In this document: one piece after another, positions 52,301 to 63,100 of the stretch
Numbering within the stretch: position 1 is the first letter of the stretch
How the letters are laid out: each line of letters starts with the position of its first letter
NCBI RefSeq assembly: GCF_021462225.1
Contig: NC_061818.1
Coordinates: 19,923,462 to 19,987,461 of the forward strand
Direction: 5' to 3'
From: Girardinichthys multiradiatus
Taxonomy: Eukaryota > Chordata > Actinopteri > Cyprinodontiformes > Goodeidae
DNA: 64,000 bases
Notes under the pieces: generated by a model
The model's input: the letters and a program-made list of their open reading frames with translations, nothing else
What the model was told of the DNA's origin: nothing
The model's database searches: none
Position numbers and translations under genes: made by a program

Positions 52301-54956
52301 TATTTCAGGTATTTTATTGTCTTAATACGGATGATTTTGGCATACAGCTCATGAAAACCCAAAATTCCTATCTCACAAAATTAGCATATCATTAAAAGGG
52401 TCTCTAAACGAGCTATGAACCTAATCATCTGAATCAACGAGTTAACTCTAAACACCTGCAAAAGATTCCTGAGGCCTTTAAAACTCCCAGCCTGGTTCAT
52501 CACTCAAAACCCCAATCATGGGTAAGACTGCCGACCTGACTGCTGTCCAGAAGGCCACTATTGACACCCTCAAGCAAGAGGGTAAGACACAGAAAGACAT
52601 TTCTGAACGAATAGGCTGTTCCCAGAGTGCTGTATCAAGGCACCTCAGTGGGAAGTCTGTGGGAAGGAAAAAGTGTGGCAGAAAACGCTGCACAACGAGA
52701 AGAGGTGACCGGACCCTGAGGAAGATTGTGGAGAAGGGCCGATTCCAGACCTTGAGGGACCTGCGGAAGCAGTGGACTGAGTCTGGAGTAGAAACATCCA
52801 GAGCCACCGTGCACAGGCGTGTGCAGGAAATGGGCTACAGGTGCCACATTTCCCAGGTCAAGCCACTTTTGAACCAGAAACAGCGGCAGAAGCGCCTGAC
52901 CTGGGCTACAGAGAAGCAGCATTGGACTGTTGCTCAGTGGTCCAAAGTACCTTTTTCGGATGAAAGCAAATTCTGCATGTCATTCGGAAATCAAAGTGCC
53001 AGAGTCTGGAGGAAGACTGGGGAGAAGGAAATGCCAAAATGCCAGAAGTCCAGTGTCAAGTACCCACAGTCAGTGATGGTCTGGGGTGCCGTGTCAGCTG
53101 CTGGTGTTGGTCCACTGTGTTTTATCAAGGGCAGGGTCAATGCAGCTAGCTATCAGGAGATTTTGGAGCACTTCATGCTTCCATCTGCTGAAAAGCTTTA
53201 TGGAGATGAAGATTTCATTTTTCAGCACGACCTGGCACCTGCTCACAGTGCCAAAACCACTGGTAAATGGTTTACTGACCATGGTATCACTGTGCTCAAT
53301 TGGCCTGCCAACTCTCCTGACCTGAACCCTATAGAGAATCTGTGGGATATTGTGAAGAGAACGTTGAGAGACTCAAGACCCATCACTCTGGATGAGCTAA
53401 AGGCCGCTATCGAAGCATCCTGGGCCTCCATAAGACCTCAGCAGTGCCACAGGCTGATTGCCTCCATGCCACGCTGCATTGAAGCAGTCATTTCTGCAAA
53501 AGGATTCCCGACCAAGTATTGAGTGCATAACTGTACATGATTATTTGAAGGTTGACGTTTTTTGTATTAAAAACACTTTTCTTTTATTGGTCGGATGAAA
53601 TATGCTAATTTTGTGAGATAGGAATTTTGGGTTTTCATGAGCTGTATGCCAAAATCATCCGTATTAAGACAATAAAAGACCTGAAATATTTCAGTTAGTG
53701 TGCAATGAATCTAAAATATATGAATGTTAAATTTTCATCATTACATTATGGAAAATAATGAACTTTATCACAATATGCTAATATTTTGAGAAGGACCTGT
53801 ATGTCACATCAAAGGTGGAAAAAATATTTAATTAAGTTATAATTTTCATAGTTTTAACCAAAATGTAAGGGGCATTGTATGTCCTCAAATGTTGGAAAAA
53901 GAAACCGTTTACCCTAAAAAGAGTCAATATTTAGTCACTTTTGATTGATCGTTTTAAAAGAGTTTATATGAAAGGATGGTTAAAAGTATTTTTTAAGGAA
54001 GGTATAACACACAGATTCCCTTAAGGGGCGAAAATTAGCTTTTTTAACAAAAAAAATTTAACCTACCTTCAATCAGCTCTTTGAGTTTCCTTCTTTGTTT
54101 CTGAACTTGATCAAACCTTCTTGAGGCTCTTTCAGACAAATCTGTAATTTCTTTCCTCAGAGCTTCTCCTTGACGTCTGTCAACAGGACAGTGTCTTCCT
54201 CCATTGTTTGTAACCATGGTGTCAATTTTCTCAAAGAGCATCTTGACTTGATCTTCATCGTCTCTGTCACTGATGTTGAGAACATGTTTTCTGTTTCCAC
54301 ATCGTTGAAGGATCCACTGCAGGGTTGGACTTCTTCTGATTTTAGATTCTATTGTTTCATCACTACAAGGAGCATCTGCAGCAAACAGCACGATGGTGTG
54401 ACTGAAAACATCTGCATTGAAAAGTTCCAGGTGCTCCTTTAGTGATGATGTGACCCAATGAGGTAAATATAAATCAACGGGAATGACCAGAAGAAACACA
54501 TGAGGTCCTGGAGGACACAGATGGACACTATTCTGAATTTCTATCTGATCCAGTTTTGGTGTATTTTCTTGTGTATCCGTCCACCACCACCCTGGAGTAT
54601 CAACTACTGTAACTAGTCTGCCGTATACTTCCTGCTGCCTTGTTTCACTCTGAGCTGTTCTCATGCTGGTGTCAAAAACATTTTGACCCAGAATGATGTT
54701 TCCAACTGAGCTTCTACCACATAGATTTCCTTTTGATTCTCTTCCTCCTGTCAGCACAATCCTCAACTCTGAAGCTTTATGCCTTTGCCCTGTTAAAAGA
54801 GATAATGAATTATTTACATATATTTATTTATATTGTTTATAAGCACAATGGCCTATGTAGGCCTATACAGAATGTGATTTCTTAATTTCTAACTCCGTTT
54901 TAGAGAACTTTATATAAAGATCACTGACCTGAGTTGGAAATATCAGTAAAACCCAT
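40361..54956 (-). CDS. GIMAP gene 2: three-AIG1-domain GTPase (GIMAP8-like)
   Basis: Minus-strand exons: 54956-54929 (MGFTDISNS), Z 54789-54067, Y 45463-44971 plus 41960-41737, X 41653-41520 and 41408-40736, last exon 40650-40361. Phases all join: 2565 nt, 854 residues. Z has a P-loop with Arg for Lys (LCGRSSVGN). Y has a normal P-loop ([12 protein letters not shown]), DSPGW and [12 protein letters not shown] has [28 protein letters not shown] and FTWGDW. Y is split by a 3-kb hAT insertion that could be spliced out (see findings); read without splicing it stops at once (RYVA, then TGA). It is the only unit in the window with every exon usable. AIG1 GTPases act on intracellular membranes in immune cells; the ligand is unknown. 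Confidence 0.78.
42637..43640 (+). pseudogene. hAT transposase N-terminus with BED-type zinc finger, interrupted
   Basis: An ATG at 42637 starts [18 protein letters not shown]. After the Tc1-type insert the sequence continues [16 protein letters not shown], a stop in place of Cys, KLCLGTKK, a stop, and [18 protein letters not shown]. Aromatic residues, CxxC and HxxxxH spacing are those of a BED finger. The first Cys of CKLC is a TGA. No DDE catalytic core remains. Confidence 0.62.
42694..43374 (-). mobile_element. Tc1-like deletion derivative (681 bp)
   Basis: Ends are CAGTGCCTTGCAAAAGTATTC and its complement, with TA at 42692-42693 and 43375-43376. The terminal repeats are long. On the minus strand 43161-42979 keeps a transposase piece: [16 protein letters not shown] followed by [14 protein letters not shown]. 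The rest of the transposase is deleted, so it could only move with help in trans. It is inserted in the hAT finger region. Confidence 0.85.
43935..44260 (+). mobile_element. L2-like LINE 3' end, copy 3
   Basis: The sequence from GGATGCTCAGTATGAGGG to TGTGAATTGGCGCTATATAC matches the 3' UTR of the LINE at 33689 on the opposite strand. It lies inside the hAT element. Confidence 0.7.
45540..46260. other. GIMAP gene 2 intron, AT-rich, nothing recognised
   Basis: Between the Y exon and the repeat at 46270. No exon or repeat recognised. Confidence 0.35.
46270..46740. repeat. Unclassified interspersed repeat
   Basis: An A-rich, non-coding stretch (ACCCAGAATGCAGACTAGC near its start, runs of AAAAC-type words after it) with the look of a dispersed fish repeat. 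I cannot assign it to a family or find its ends. Confidence 0.3.
46933..46987. repeat. (ATCC)n tetranucleotide repeat
   Basis: Thirteen to fourteen perfect units, at the 3' side of a minus-strand LINE. A shorter, impure version is at about 19873-19905. Confidence 0.95.
46990..48063 (-). mobile_element. Old LINE RT fragment (same family as in the rfx1 intron)
   Basis: On the minus strand, in several frames, are [49 protein letters not shown] and (in frame) a degenerate end with [13 protein letters not shown]. They correspond in order to the motifs of the LINE at 16798-18000. Many frameshifts mark it as old. The (GGAT)n array at 46987-46933 may be its tail. Confidence 0.7.
48070..49670. other. 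GIMAP gene 2 intron, AT-rich, nothing recognised
   Basis: No exon of the gene and no repeat family that I can support. Confidence 0.35.
49680..49900 (-). mobile_element. Possible LINE endonuclease scrap
   Basis: The minus strand reads [20 protein letters not shown] followed by DC, vaguely like the part of LINE endonucleases before the GDFN motif. No GDFN or other landmark is seen, so this is weak. Confidence 0.22.
50143..50935 (-). mobile_element. L2-like LINE 3' UTR, copy 4
   Basis: Near-collinear with 33689-34430: the tail TTCAATTCAATTCAG, then AGCACCAATTCACAACAC, AACTCCCTTTTAACAGG and GGATGTAGCTCCTTTAGTCG. It has no coding part. It lies in the Z-Y intron of GIMAP gene 2. Confidence 0.75.
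51590..52090 (-). mobile_element. CR1/L2-type LINE RT C-terminal fragment
   Basis: On the minus strand, with frameshifts: [19 protein letters not shown], then [31 protein letters not shown], and finally [28 protein letters not shown] and a stop. This is the region after the RT palm of such LINEs. Confidence 0.68.
52190..53799 (+). mobile_element. Tc1-like transposon, copy C, structurally intact
   Basis: The element is 1610 bp from CAGGTCCTTCTCAAAATATT to its complement, flanked by TA at 52188-52189 and 53800-53801. Its terminal repeats are about 200 bp and its transposase is open. Copies A and B are near-identical in sequence. It sits in the Z-Y intron of GIMAP gene 2, on the opposite strand. 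Confidence 0.93.
52518..53522 (+). CDS. Tc1-like DD34E transposase, intact (334 aa)
   Basis: It starts [18 protein letters not shown] with an N-terminal helix-turn-helix ([15 protein letters not shown]), a GRKK linker and a second DNA-binding helix set ([15 protein letters not shown]). Catalytic residues are the Asp of FSDESKF, the Asp of [11 protein letters not shown], and Glu of NPIENLW, 34 residues after the second Asp. It ends GFPTKY. It has Pro where copies A and B have Leu in the KVLFSDES strand, and Cys for Arg or His near the end (SMPRCIEAV), so activity is uncertain. It is expected to cut and paste at TA sites. Confidence 0.9.
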   Translation: MGKTADLTAVQKATIDTLKQEGKTQKDISERIGCSQSAVSRHLSGKSVGRKKCGRKRCTTRRGDRTLRKIVEKGRFQTLRDLRKQWTESGVETSRATVHRRVQEMGYRCHISQVKPLLNQKQRQKRLTWATEKQHWTVAQWSKVPFSDESKFCMSFGNQSARVWRKTGEKEMPKCQKSSVKYPQSVMVWGAVSAAGVGPLCFIKGRVNAASYQEILEHFMLPSAEKLYGDEDFIFQHDLAPAHSAKTTGKWFTDHGITVLNWPANSPDLNPIENLWDIVKRTLRDSRPITLDELKAAIEASWASIRPQQCHRLIASMPRCIEAVISAKGFPTKY

Positions 54957-55245
54957 CGCGTTAACTTGATGATGTGTTCTAAAATAACGAAAGTAAGAAA
55001 TGTGGCTGCTGATACAGGAAGCCCATTTTTTTAGCTCTGATTCAGAAACGAAAGTAAATACTCGCAAAATCAAATAGAGAAACATCGCCATCTCATGGAT
55101 GAATAGAATTGATTGACAAGTCTACTGTAGGTACCGGAAGCCCACATTTGGAACAATTACTGTGTGCTTTACTAAGTGAACACACCAATAATAAAAAATT
55201 ATATGTATGAATAAAAATAAAAGACAAGAGGAAAGATAACTTCAT
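54957..55245. promoter_or_regulatory. Likely promoter side of GIMAP gene 2
   Basis: The region just upstream of the first exon. Its first-exon neighbourhood matches that of gene 1 around 31140-31200. No specific element recognised. Confidence 0.3.
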
Positions 55246-55284
55246 ATATCCCCTCCGGGATCAATAAAGTATCTTTGAATTGAA
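55246..55284 (+). repeat. LINE 3'-tail repeat
   Basis: CCCCTCCGGGATCAATAAAG followed by TATCTTTGAATTGAAT is the sense form of a common fish LINE terminus; the antisense form is at 18882-18950. Confidence 0.5.
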
Positions 55285-56149
55285 TATTGCTTTAAATTTT
55301 TTTGGTTGTATACTTAGAATAATTATACAACAGAAGCTTGAAGTGGTCAATTCAAAGTAGCACAGTGTTTATTAAGGGAAGTATTATTTCTAAATTATGT
55401 CATGAGATTATTAGATGAAAGCTCCAAGTATTGATGAAAATTTCCTTGAAAACACTGAGAGAAATAATTGTCATTGTGTCCACATTTTGCACAGTGTTGA
55501 ATCTGGTTCCAAACATTGTCTTGTAGTCATGATCTTCTACTGTGAATTTAACCTGGATTGACTTTGAATTGAATTCATGTTATTTTTCACCATTGTTCAA
55601 TGTTTCTTGACAAATTTGTTTGCATGCACTATTACTCTCTGGAAAATCTCCACGGTATATGCACTTTGAACTCACCACAAACCCATATCAGTCTAACAGA
55701 TGAAGTAGAATAATGTTACACACCTTTACATAATAACACAGAATTACAAATGACATCTACATGTGGCAGCAGAAACTGATTAATGAAACGGACCAGCTAT
55801 AATTATCAGAAATGTTGCTCTTAAAGTTAATGTACTAACTATCCCCTGCAGAGTGTATTCAGTAAAAATCTCAAACAATCATAACGTTAAAGTTTAGTTT
55901 CTGGATTCAAAGTTTATCAGTCCTGCTCAAATGTCACTGAGTGAAGCTTTAATAACACAAATTAATGAAAAAAATGTATATACAAATATAGCGTGAGGTC
56001 TTAGCAGGTTTCTTTTACTACATTATAACCATGTAACAAATATTCATTTTGAAAGATCAAAAGGAAGGCTCAGATGTTAAATATATTTATAGCTTATTAA
56101 AGAGCTAACTCTGTGTGCTAACTCAGGGTATTCTGATTTAGATGTTTGG
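55285..56149. other. AT-rich intergenic DNA, nothing recognised
   Basis: No coding or repeat feature that I can support. Confidence 0.35.
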
Positions 56150-56580
56150 TCCAACAGGAATTCTTGTGTTGATTCTTTGCTGGGTTTAAGAACATGCTTA
56201 GAGGATCTTCTTTATTCTTTCATGAGAGTAAACCAATTAAAAGGTGTCATTCATTAGAAGAGTTAGTGGGACTGAAAATTTGTAAAATGTTTTATTTTGT
56301 TTTAGAATTTTAAAACTCAAGTGTCTGGAATGGTAAAATCATCCATGCTATTTGTTTCCTTTGCAGAATGTATAGCTGTTTCCTCTGGTTCCTTTGGTAA
56401 AGCTTTCATCACTTGCTCTACCAGCTCGTTCTTCCTCCTGTTCCACTCCTCTTCAATAAGTATGATGTTGTTTGGAATAGCTTGACTTACTGAAACCCCA
56501 CATTCTGTTAGGCCATGGGTTTACAACATAGTATCTGTTCTGATATTTCTCCAAGATCTTTCTACAAGACAATTTATTTG
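56150..56580 (-). pseudogene. Remnant of a GIMAP unit (end of X domain and part of last exon)
   Basis: The minus strand of about 56490-56325 reads EEWNRRKNELVEQVMKALPK followed by EPEETA and NSMDDFTIPD, the end of the X-domain exon as in gene 2. To its left (about 56160-56250) is sequence like the 3' end of the last exon. To its right, traces of the RYHVLN region are present but broken. The GTPase core is gone. Confidence 0.6.
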
Positions 56581-59544
56581 AATTGCTTATAAATTAACTC
56601 TAAATCCCAAAGAGTGGAACTGCCAAACATCCAACATCTCATCGATTCATCTTCAGCTGTGTCTATGAATCAGAACCAAACATATGTGAGTAAACCATGA
56701 GTTTAACTTTCCAGTGAGACAATCTGATAAAGTAAAATCTTCATCATTTTCAGAGTATTTGAGAATTCTCTTGAAGTAGTGACATTTTAAGTTATGTTGC
56801 ATTAGCTAATATTAGTGTGATTAATAATAGTTTACTGATTATTTATTGACTATTCCTATATAATCATTAAACTTCCAATTGAAATTGTTAAAATTGTGAA
56901 TGTAAGAAATAATATATTGTCATTATATATTTCTCTCATTCCTTTCATAAAGTGTGCAATTTAGGCTCTCTGACAGAGAATTTACTGTTTAGACAAATAG
57001 ATTTAAAGATTTCAGACTGACAAATATAACATTACATTTAATGAGACTGACTTTTAAAAAATACAGATGCTACCTATGCATTGTGTGAATGGAGACATTT
57101 ATCCATTAATTTCGCTTCACTACAAACACACCAACCAATATGTGGTTAAATGTCTCTGAGCAACATACATAGGCATCAATACGTTTCTGGAAGCATTCTA
57201 GCTGAATATTCAACCAATCTTGTTGGCAAATTAAGACGAATTCATCTAAACTGAACGGTATCCTGCTATGGACCAGGCCTTTTTATTTTTAAAAATCTCA
57301 TTGAATCAGTTTGTTGTATGACCATTCCACCTGGAAAAACATCCATTCAAATAAACCTAATCTACGACATTCATGCCAAGAACAAGTCAATGGAAACTTC
57401 TGACTCTTGGCTGCTCTGTCACTAAAATGTTAACTTTGTTTTTTACACAACTCTATAATTTTGCATAGACATGTCAGTTTTATTCACATACTGTGAAATG
57501 AATGGAGGACACGTCTTTAGAACACCAACTGAGGATGTATTGGACCAATCGAAGGCCCGCACAAAGCAACATTTTTCTAGACTTGTCAGGATCATAAGAC
57601 TAAATCTAAAACTGCTGTTGAAAACAAAGGTATGCCTCTGTCATAAATGATCTAATGTGATATTATATCAGGTGGTAGCACAAAGCAAAGAGGTTGTTTA
57701 TTTTAATATGGTAGAAACCTGTTGCAGAAAAACAAATCTTCATTTGCAGTTGATTTCTTTGTATCACATGTAACATTAAATACAAAATGATTCTGGAAAA
57801 ATTCAAGTCATTTATTGTTTGTTTTTTTAAAACTTTTGTAAAACACGTGGCCTTTATTTACAGTGTTTCAGACAGGTGGAGGGGGAGATAGAGAGAGAAA
57901 GGTTGGGAGTCAAATTGTGGCTGCACAAGTCATTAAAGTCAATTTGCTCAGTCAGTGATTAACATACAGTTTCTTAAACAATTTTGCAGCAGCTGGGTTT
58001 CCAGACAAAAACTATTGTGAAAATATAGAATTTGTCCATCATAAAAAACACAAATACATTTATTTGTCTTTTTTGAGTTGAACGGACATTTTAAAATGTA
58101 ATAATTATAAAATCACAAGAGTTCCCCAAGTCTACCCGCCCCATCAGTGTAATGCAGACGCACGCCTATGTGCGAATGTCAAAACTTAGTAATTTCTTTA
58201 TCAGTAATATAACAATTCTTTCCTTTGGACACTAAAACCTGTATTTTTCTTTCGTACTTTTGTGCAGGGGTCAAATATTAGGATTTGGCAGATAATACAG
58301 ACTTTGTGGTATTGTCACAATAAGCTAAATTTTCCAGCATACCTTTTTTGGTTGATGTGCTTCTGGGATTTCTTTTTCTCTCTATATCAGCCTAAAAAAA
58401 CTTCATCACAGCAAACTTGTTTTATTTCTCCAGTAGTACACTTCGTTTGAGAAGCAAGCTCTGTGTTAACTCAGTCAACCAAGATTTAATTTGCTGAAAG
58501 ATGCATGCACAGCTTTTTATTATAACTTTTTACTTCAGTGTGAACACTGGATAAGTTTTTATTGAGTTTTGATGTAAAAATTTGTCCGATACATATTTTA
58601 ATAAACATGCTCATAATATACAGATACATGTGGCAAACCATCACATGATGCGATAAAATGTAACTGTTGTTAATAGCTCCTGTAATTGATCATCTCGGTT
58701 TGTTATCTTTATCAACACATTAGAGCCTCCACCTGAGCTCCTCAGGGCCCCCCTTAGGGAGGCTGGCCCTCCAGATGTGGAGTCACTGGTGAAAGATATG
58801 AGTTTTTCACATTAAAAATCCAAGTAAGAATAACTGTTACATAATTCAGAGTAATTCTGGATTTTCTTAAACATTTCTCCCCTGTGCCTACTGAGTGCTC
58901 ACTCTGAAAACCATAAAAGCAAAATCTGAGCACATAATGCATGAAATAATAATTTGATCTCTGTCCAAAGAAACTCATCCAGCATCTCCTGGACCTGGAG
59001 AAACACAGGAGGTTTTGATGGTTGCACCATATGAGGTTCTAGCTCAGTGATGACTGTATATTTGGACCAGCGGTTTGTTGTACTGATCTGAGCCTTGGTT
59101 GAGACCAGTCTTGATGGCTTGGATCAACATCTCCTGTGTTGTGCTGTTCCACCTGCTGGTTGACTGGGTTGATATTATCCAATTGTTTTTCTGATTAAGA
59201 AAGTTGCACTTACTCTTTCTACAGCAATGAAAGTGTGAGGACTAAATCAGGTTAATCACCGATATCACAGTATTAATACTCATCAAAACATTTATAATAT
59301 TGCCAGGATAATGGATATAATTATCACTCGCTAAGGTTCTTAGAGCTGTGGATATACTTTCATGTTGTATCTTTATATGTTTCTCGTTTTTTTCTGATTA
59401 ACCTACCAAGAACAATACTGTTGAACCTTTATGTTTAAGAAGCTAATAGGAAAAATTACCACTTTGAAATTTTCCAGGATTTTTTGATTGACAAATCTAT
59501 AAAAAACTTTGTTTTTATTAAAAACATTTTCCATAGAATTAGTC
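56581..59544. other. AT-rich intergenic DNA, nothing recognised
   Basis: No AIG1 exon, LINE RT or transposon end seen. A short minus-strand frame near 59190-59050 (WNSTTQEMLIQAIKTGLNQG) is open for about 40 codons without a match I recognise. Confidence 0.35.
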
Positions 59545-59935
59545 TTCCAAAGAAGAGACAGGGTAAAACACTGAAAGACAGGGCCAAGTGTATCATCTGT
59601 AGAAGGTGAGCATTAATTGTTGCCAGCCGCTTGGCTGATGTCCCCCTCCAGGAAGGTGCCACAGCTAAACACAGAGCCAGGTCTGTTGCTTCTAGGAAGA
59701 GAAAAAACACAGAACATAAAGTTAAAAGCTGAAATAACAGCAAATAATGCAGAATTGTAGAGTAGTATGAGAATGTGGCAAAGAGAGTGAAAGTGGTCAT
59801 TATGCCATCCAGCAGCCTAAGCCTATAGCAGCATAACTACAGAGATAGCTCAGGATAAACCATAAACTTTATCAAAAAGGAAGGTTTGAAGCCTAGCCTT
59901 AAAAGTAGACGGGGTGTCTGCCTCACGGTTTAATT
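59545..59935 (-). mobile_element. L2-like LINE 3' UTR fragment, copy 5
   Basis: Collinear with 34310-34960 of the L2-like LINE (AACACTGAAAGACAGG, GCATCTAGCAGCCTAAGCC-like, GTGTCTGCCTCACGG). It lacks the tail. It lies where the last exon of GIMAP gene 3 would be expected and may have replaced it. Confidence 0.68.
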
Positions 59936-60186
59936 GCCTGTGATATTTATTTATTTGAGAATTCATTTATTTTTATCTAATGTTTTAAAAAAGTATTTTG
60001 ATTATAATATGCTGTTGCTATGATATAGCCATTGTTGCTGAAATGACATTAAACCAAACTTTTGAGTACTAAAACAATGAATGTAACTAAGAATATGAGT
60101 AAACTCAGTAAACTACTTATTTTTTTCATCAGAATTTTCTGTGATTTATTTCAAACTTACTGTGTGGAATAAGAAACTCATCCATG

Positions 60187-63100
60187 CTATGTGCCATCCT
60201 CGCAGAAGACAGTTGGTTCCTCTGGTTCCTTTGCTAAAGCTTTCAACATTCGCCTGATCAGCTCCTCCTCCCTCTTCTTCCATTCTTCTTCCATTTGTTT
60301 TTTGTTGCCAAAGAAAAAACTGAATTTCTCAAGGAAAGAGAGTTTCGTTCCTTCAGTTGTGAAACATTCCTTATTTTGTGTCACCATGTCAATAATTTTT
60401 TGGAACAGCTCTTTGACTTGAACAGGATCATCGGAAATGTAGGGGTTTAGAACATGGTATCTGTTTCCACACTTCTCCAGAAGCTCCTGGAGCTCCTTGC
60501 CCTCTCTGGCAATGTAGTTCTCTACAGGGAGGTCATGGAGCCAGTCTCCCCAGGTAAACAGCACCATGCAGTGTCTCCACACTCTCTCTGTTAATGGCAT
60601 TAAGACCTCCACCAGAGCTTTGAGATCTTTCTCTGTGAAAGCTCTGGAGATCGGAACAACCAGGAGAAAAACATGAGGTCCTGGAGGACACATGGAGACA
60701 CTGTGGAGAACTTCACCTTTGATCCAGTCTGGTGGTGTTGGGTCTGTGAACCAACCTGGTGTTTCAACAACAGAGACTTTTACTCCGTCAACGTCTCCTT
60801 CGTGTTTTACACATGTTGAAGTTTCTCTCTGATCTTGGTAGTTCTGAAATGATGAAAAATAAAAACTATTAAAAAGGCATTTTGTGACTATCTAAAATAT
60901 TTTTACGGCATTCTATTGAATTACCTTTTTCAATCGAGCTGTGTCAAAAACCTTGTGAAATATCTCATTATGAAGGATTATATTTCCTGCTTTACTCTTC
61001 CCTGAACATTTTTGGCCAACAAGACCAATCCTTATCTCAGTGACTGGCTGTTTCTCACCTGTAAAAAATTATGCAGTTCATATTTTTATTCAAAACTTGT
61101 AATAATACATTAAACTATTGTCACATATTTTGTAATTTTTGTTTTTTAAGTGTCCTTTCTGGCAGAGTAGCACTCCGAATTGTTGTCTGAGTACCAAGAA
61201 GAAGCCTAACAGCTTTACTTTCACAAGTGGAGCATTACCGCTAATGCTTTAATGCTTCGCTTGATTCTGTATATATAAAAAAAACTTTATTAGAAACTGC
61301 TTTGGCATTATTTCAAATGCAAGGGACACGGAGACAGAAATGAAAGGAAAAAAAAGAAGCAAGTTGGGGACCCGGCACACACCCAGCCCCAGACACTGAG
61401 AACCACCAACACACCAGCAGGGAGAAAATGGGCCCCGCATTTTGATGGGGGGGCTAAGATGACAGGGAGCAGCCTAAGACCCAATCTGACACAAAAACAG
61501 GCACACACAGTCACAATCACATAAAAACATTCACACACCCAATGTAAAGACACACAACAATGGATGCTGTACATTCACTTGCACTCCCCATACATACTCT
61601 ATACTCCCAGGTCCAGGTGCCAATTACTGCCACTGCAAAGACAGCCCAGGTAGGAGCACCAACCAGTTCAGCTCCATCTTTCACCATTAGGCTGATCCAA
61701 ATGCCGGTGACCATACATTCAAAAAGAGGATGCAACCGCCCAGCCACAATTTTTTAACATACCTTCAAACAGCACTTTCAACACTCTTGACTGTCTCTCA
61801 TTGATCTTCTTCAATCTTCTGGCCATCTTGTCTCCAGCCTCTTTCTTGGCTTCTATCTGTGCAGCTCGGTCCAGGTCCACTTCATAGTAAGGATCTTTAT
61901 TTCCTGCCCACATCTCTTCAATCTTCTCAAGGAGCTCATGTACCTGAGTCGCATCACTGTGATCCATGTTGTTCAGGACATGATACCTGTTCCCACACTT
62001 GTTCACTATCCACTGCAGACCTTTTTCACTCTCTATACGCTCCTCCACAGTCTTCACTCCTAACCAGTCTCCTCTGGTGAACAGAACAAGTGTGTGTTTC
62101 CAGACGTCTTCTCTAAACAGGCTCATGTGTTCATGAACAGCTGTCAGACTTGATATATTCAGAGCAGTTGCCAATGAAATAACCAGCAGCACAGCATGGG
62201 GTCCTGGAGGACACAGATACACACTGTTCTCCATTTCCTGTTTGTCCATCTCATTGGTGTCCTGAAGGGTGTTGATGTAGAACCATCCAGGAGAATCTAC
62301 CACCGTGAGCCGCCTTCCTTCAACCACATTGTGGCTTATTTCATTGTACGCTGTCCTTCTTCCATTTGTATTAACATGAAAGGCTTTTTTTCCCAGAATG
62401 GTGTTTCCTGCTGAGCTCTTGCCTTCCCACTCTGCACCAGCTAACACCATCTTTAAATGTTTTGGTGGACGTTTCCCACCTGAATAAACCCCCCCCCCCC
62501 CCCAAAAGTAATATTTTATGATTAATATAACATTTTTTTTTTAGCACACTGATGATGTAAAAAAATCAAATCGGATAAAAGTTTAAAAGGTACTTCAAAA
62601 ATGACTGCTCCTGGTTGTATGAAACAGATTTTAAAATATTCAAATAAATAACAGAATGTGTAAACTATTCCAACTGAAGTTATTCTTCATTTATTAATTG
62701 TTTATTGTATGTATCACCAATATTTTAAAGGGTGTCAATAGAAAGTCCAAGAAGGTATCTAAGAAAGCATTTCCCTGTATATATCTCCAAATTTATATTG
62801 TAAACCTTTTTTCTTTCACCTTTTTCCTTTCAGGGGTCGCCACAGCGAGTCCGCTGTCTCCATCTAACTTCTCTTCTGCATCTTCTTCTCTCATACCCAC
62901 TAGCTTCCTGTCCTCTTTCACTCCATTCATAAATTCCATCTTTAGTCTTTATAGGCATCTTCTCTGGCAGTTCGAGCCTCAGAATCCTTCTACCAATCTC
63001 CTCACTTCCTCACTATCCCTCCTCTGAACATGTTCATCTCAGTCTGGCCTGTCTGACTTTATCTCCAACAAATCTAACATAAGCTGTCCTTCTTAAGTAC

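Noticed and set aside
40361..54956. GIMAP gene 2 as a pseudogene truncated by the hAT insertion
   Set aside because: This was the first reading, since the exon runs into a stop in the insert. The exact AG|GT borders and the frame-perfect join, with all other exons intact, make a spliced intron at least as likely. It remains the main alternative if no junction reads exist.
61308..61757. Minus- and plus-strand frames with Cys-rich or hydrophobic sequence
   Set aside because: No recognisable domain, within a repeat-like intron segment of GIMAP gene 3.
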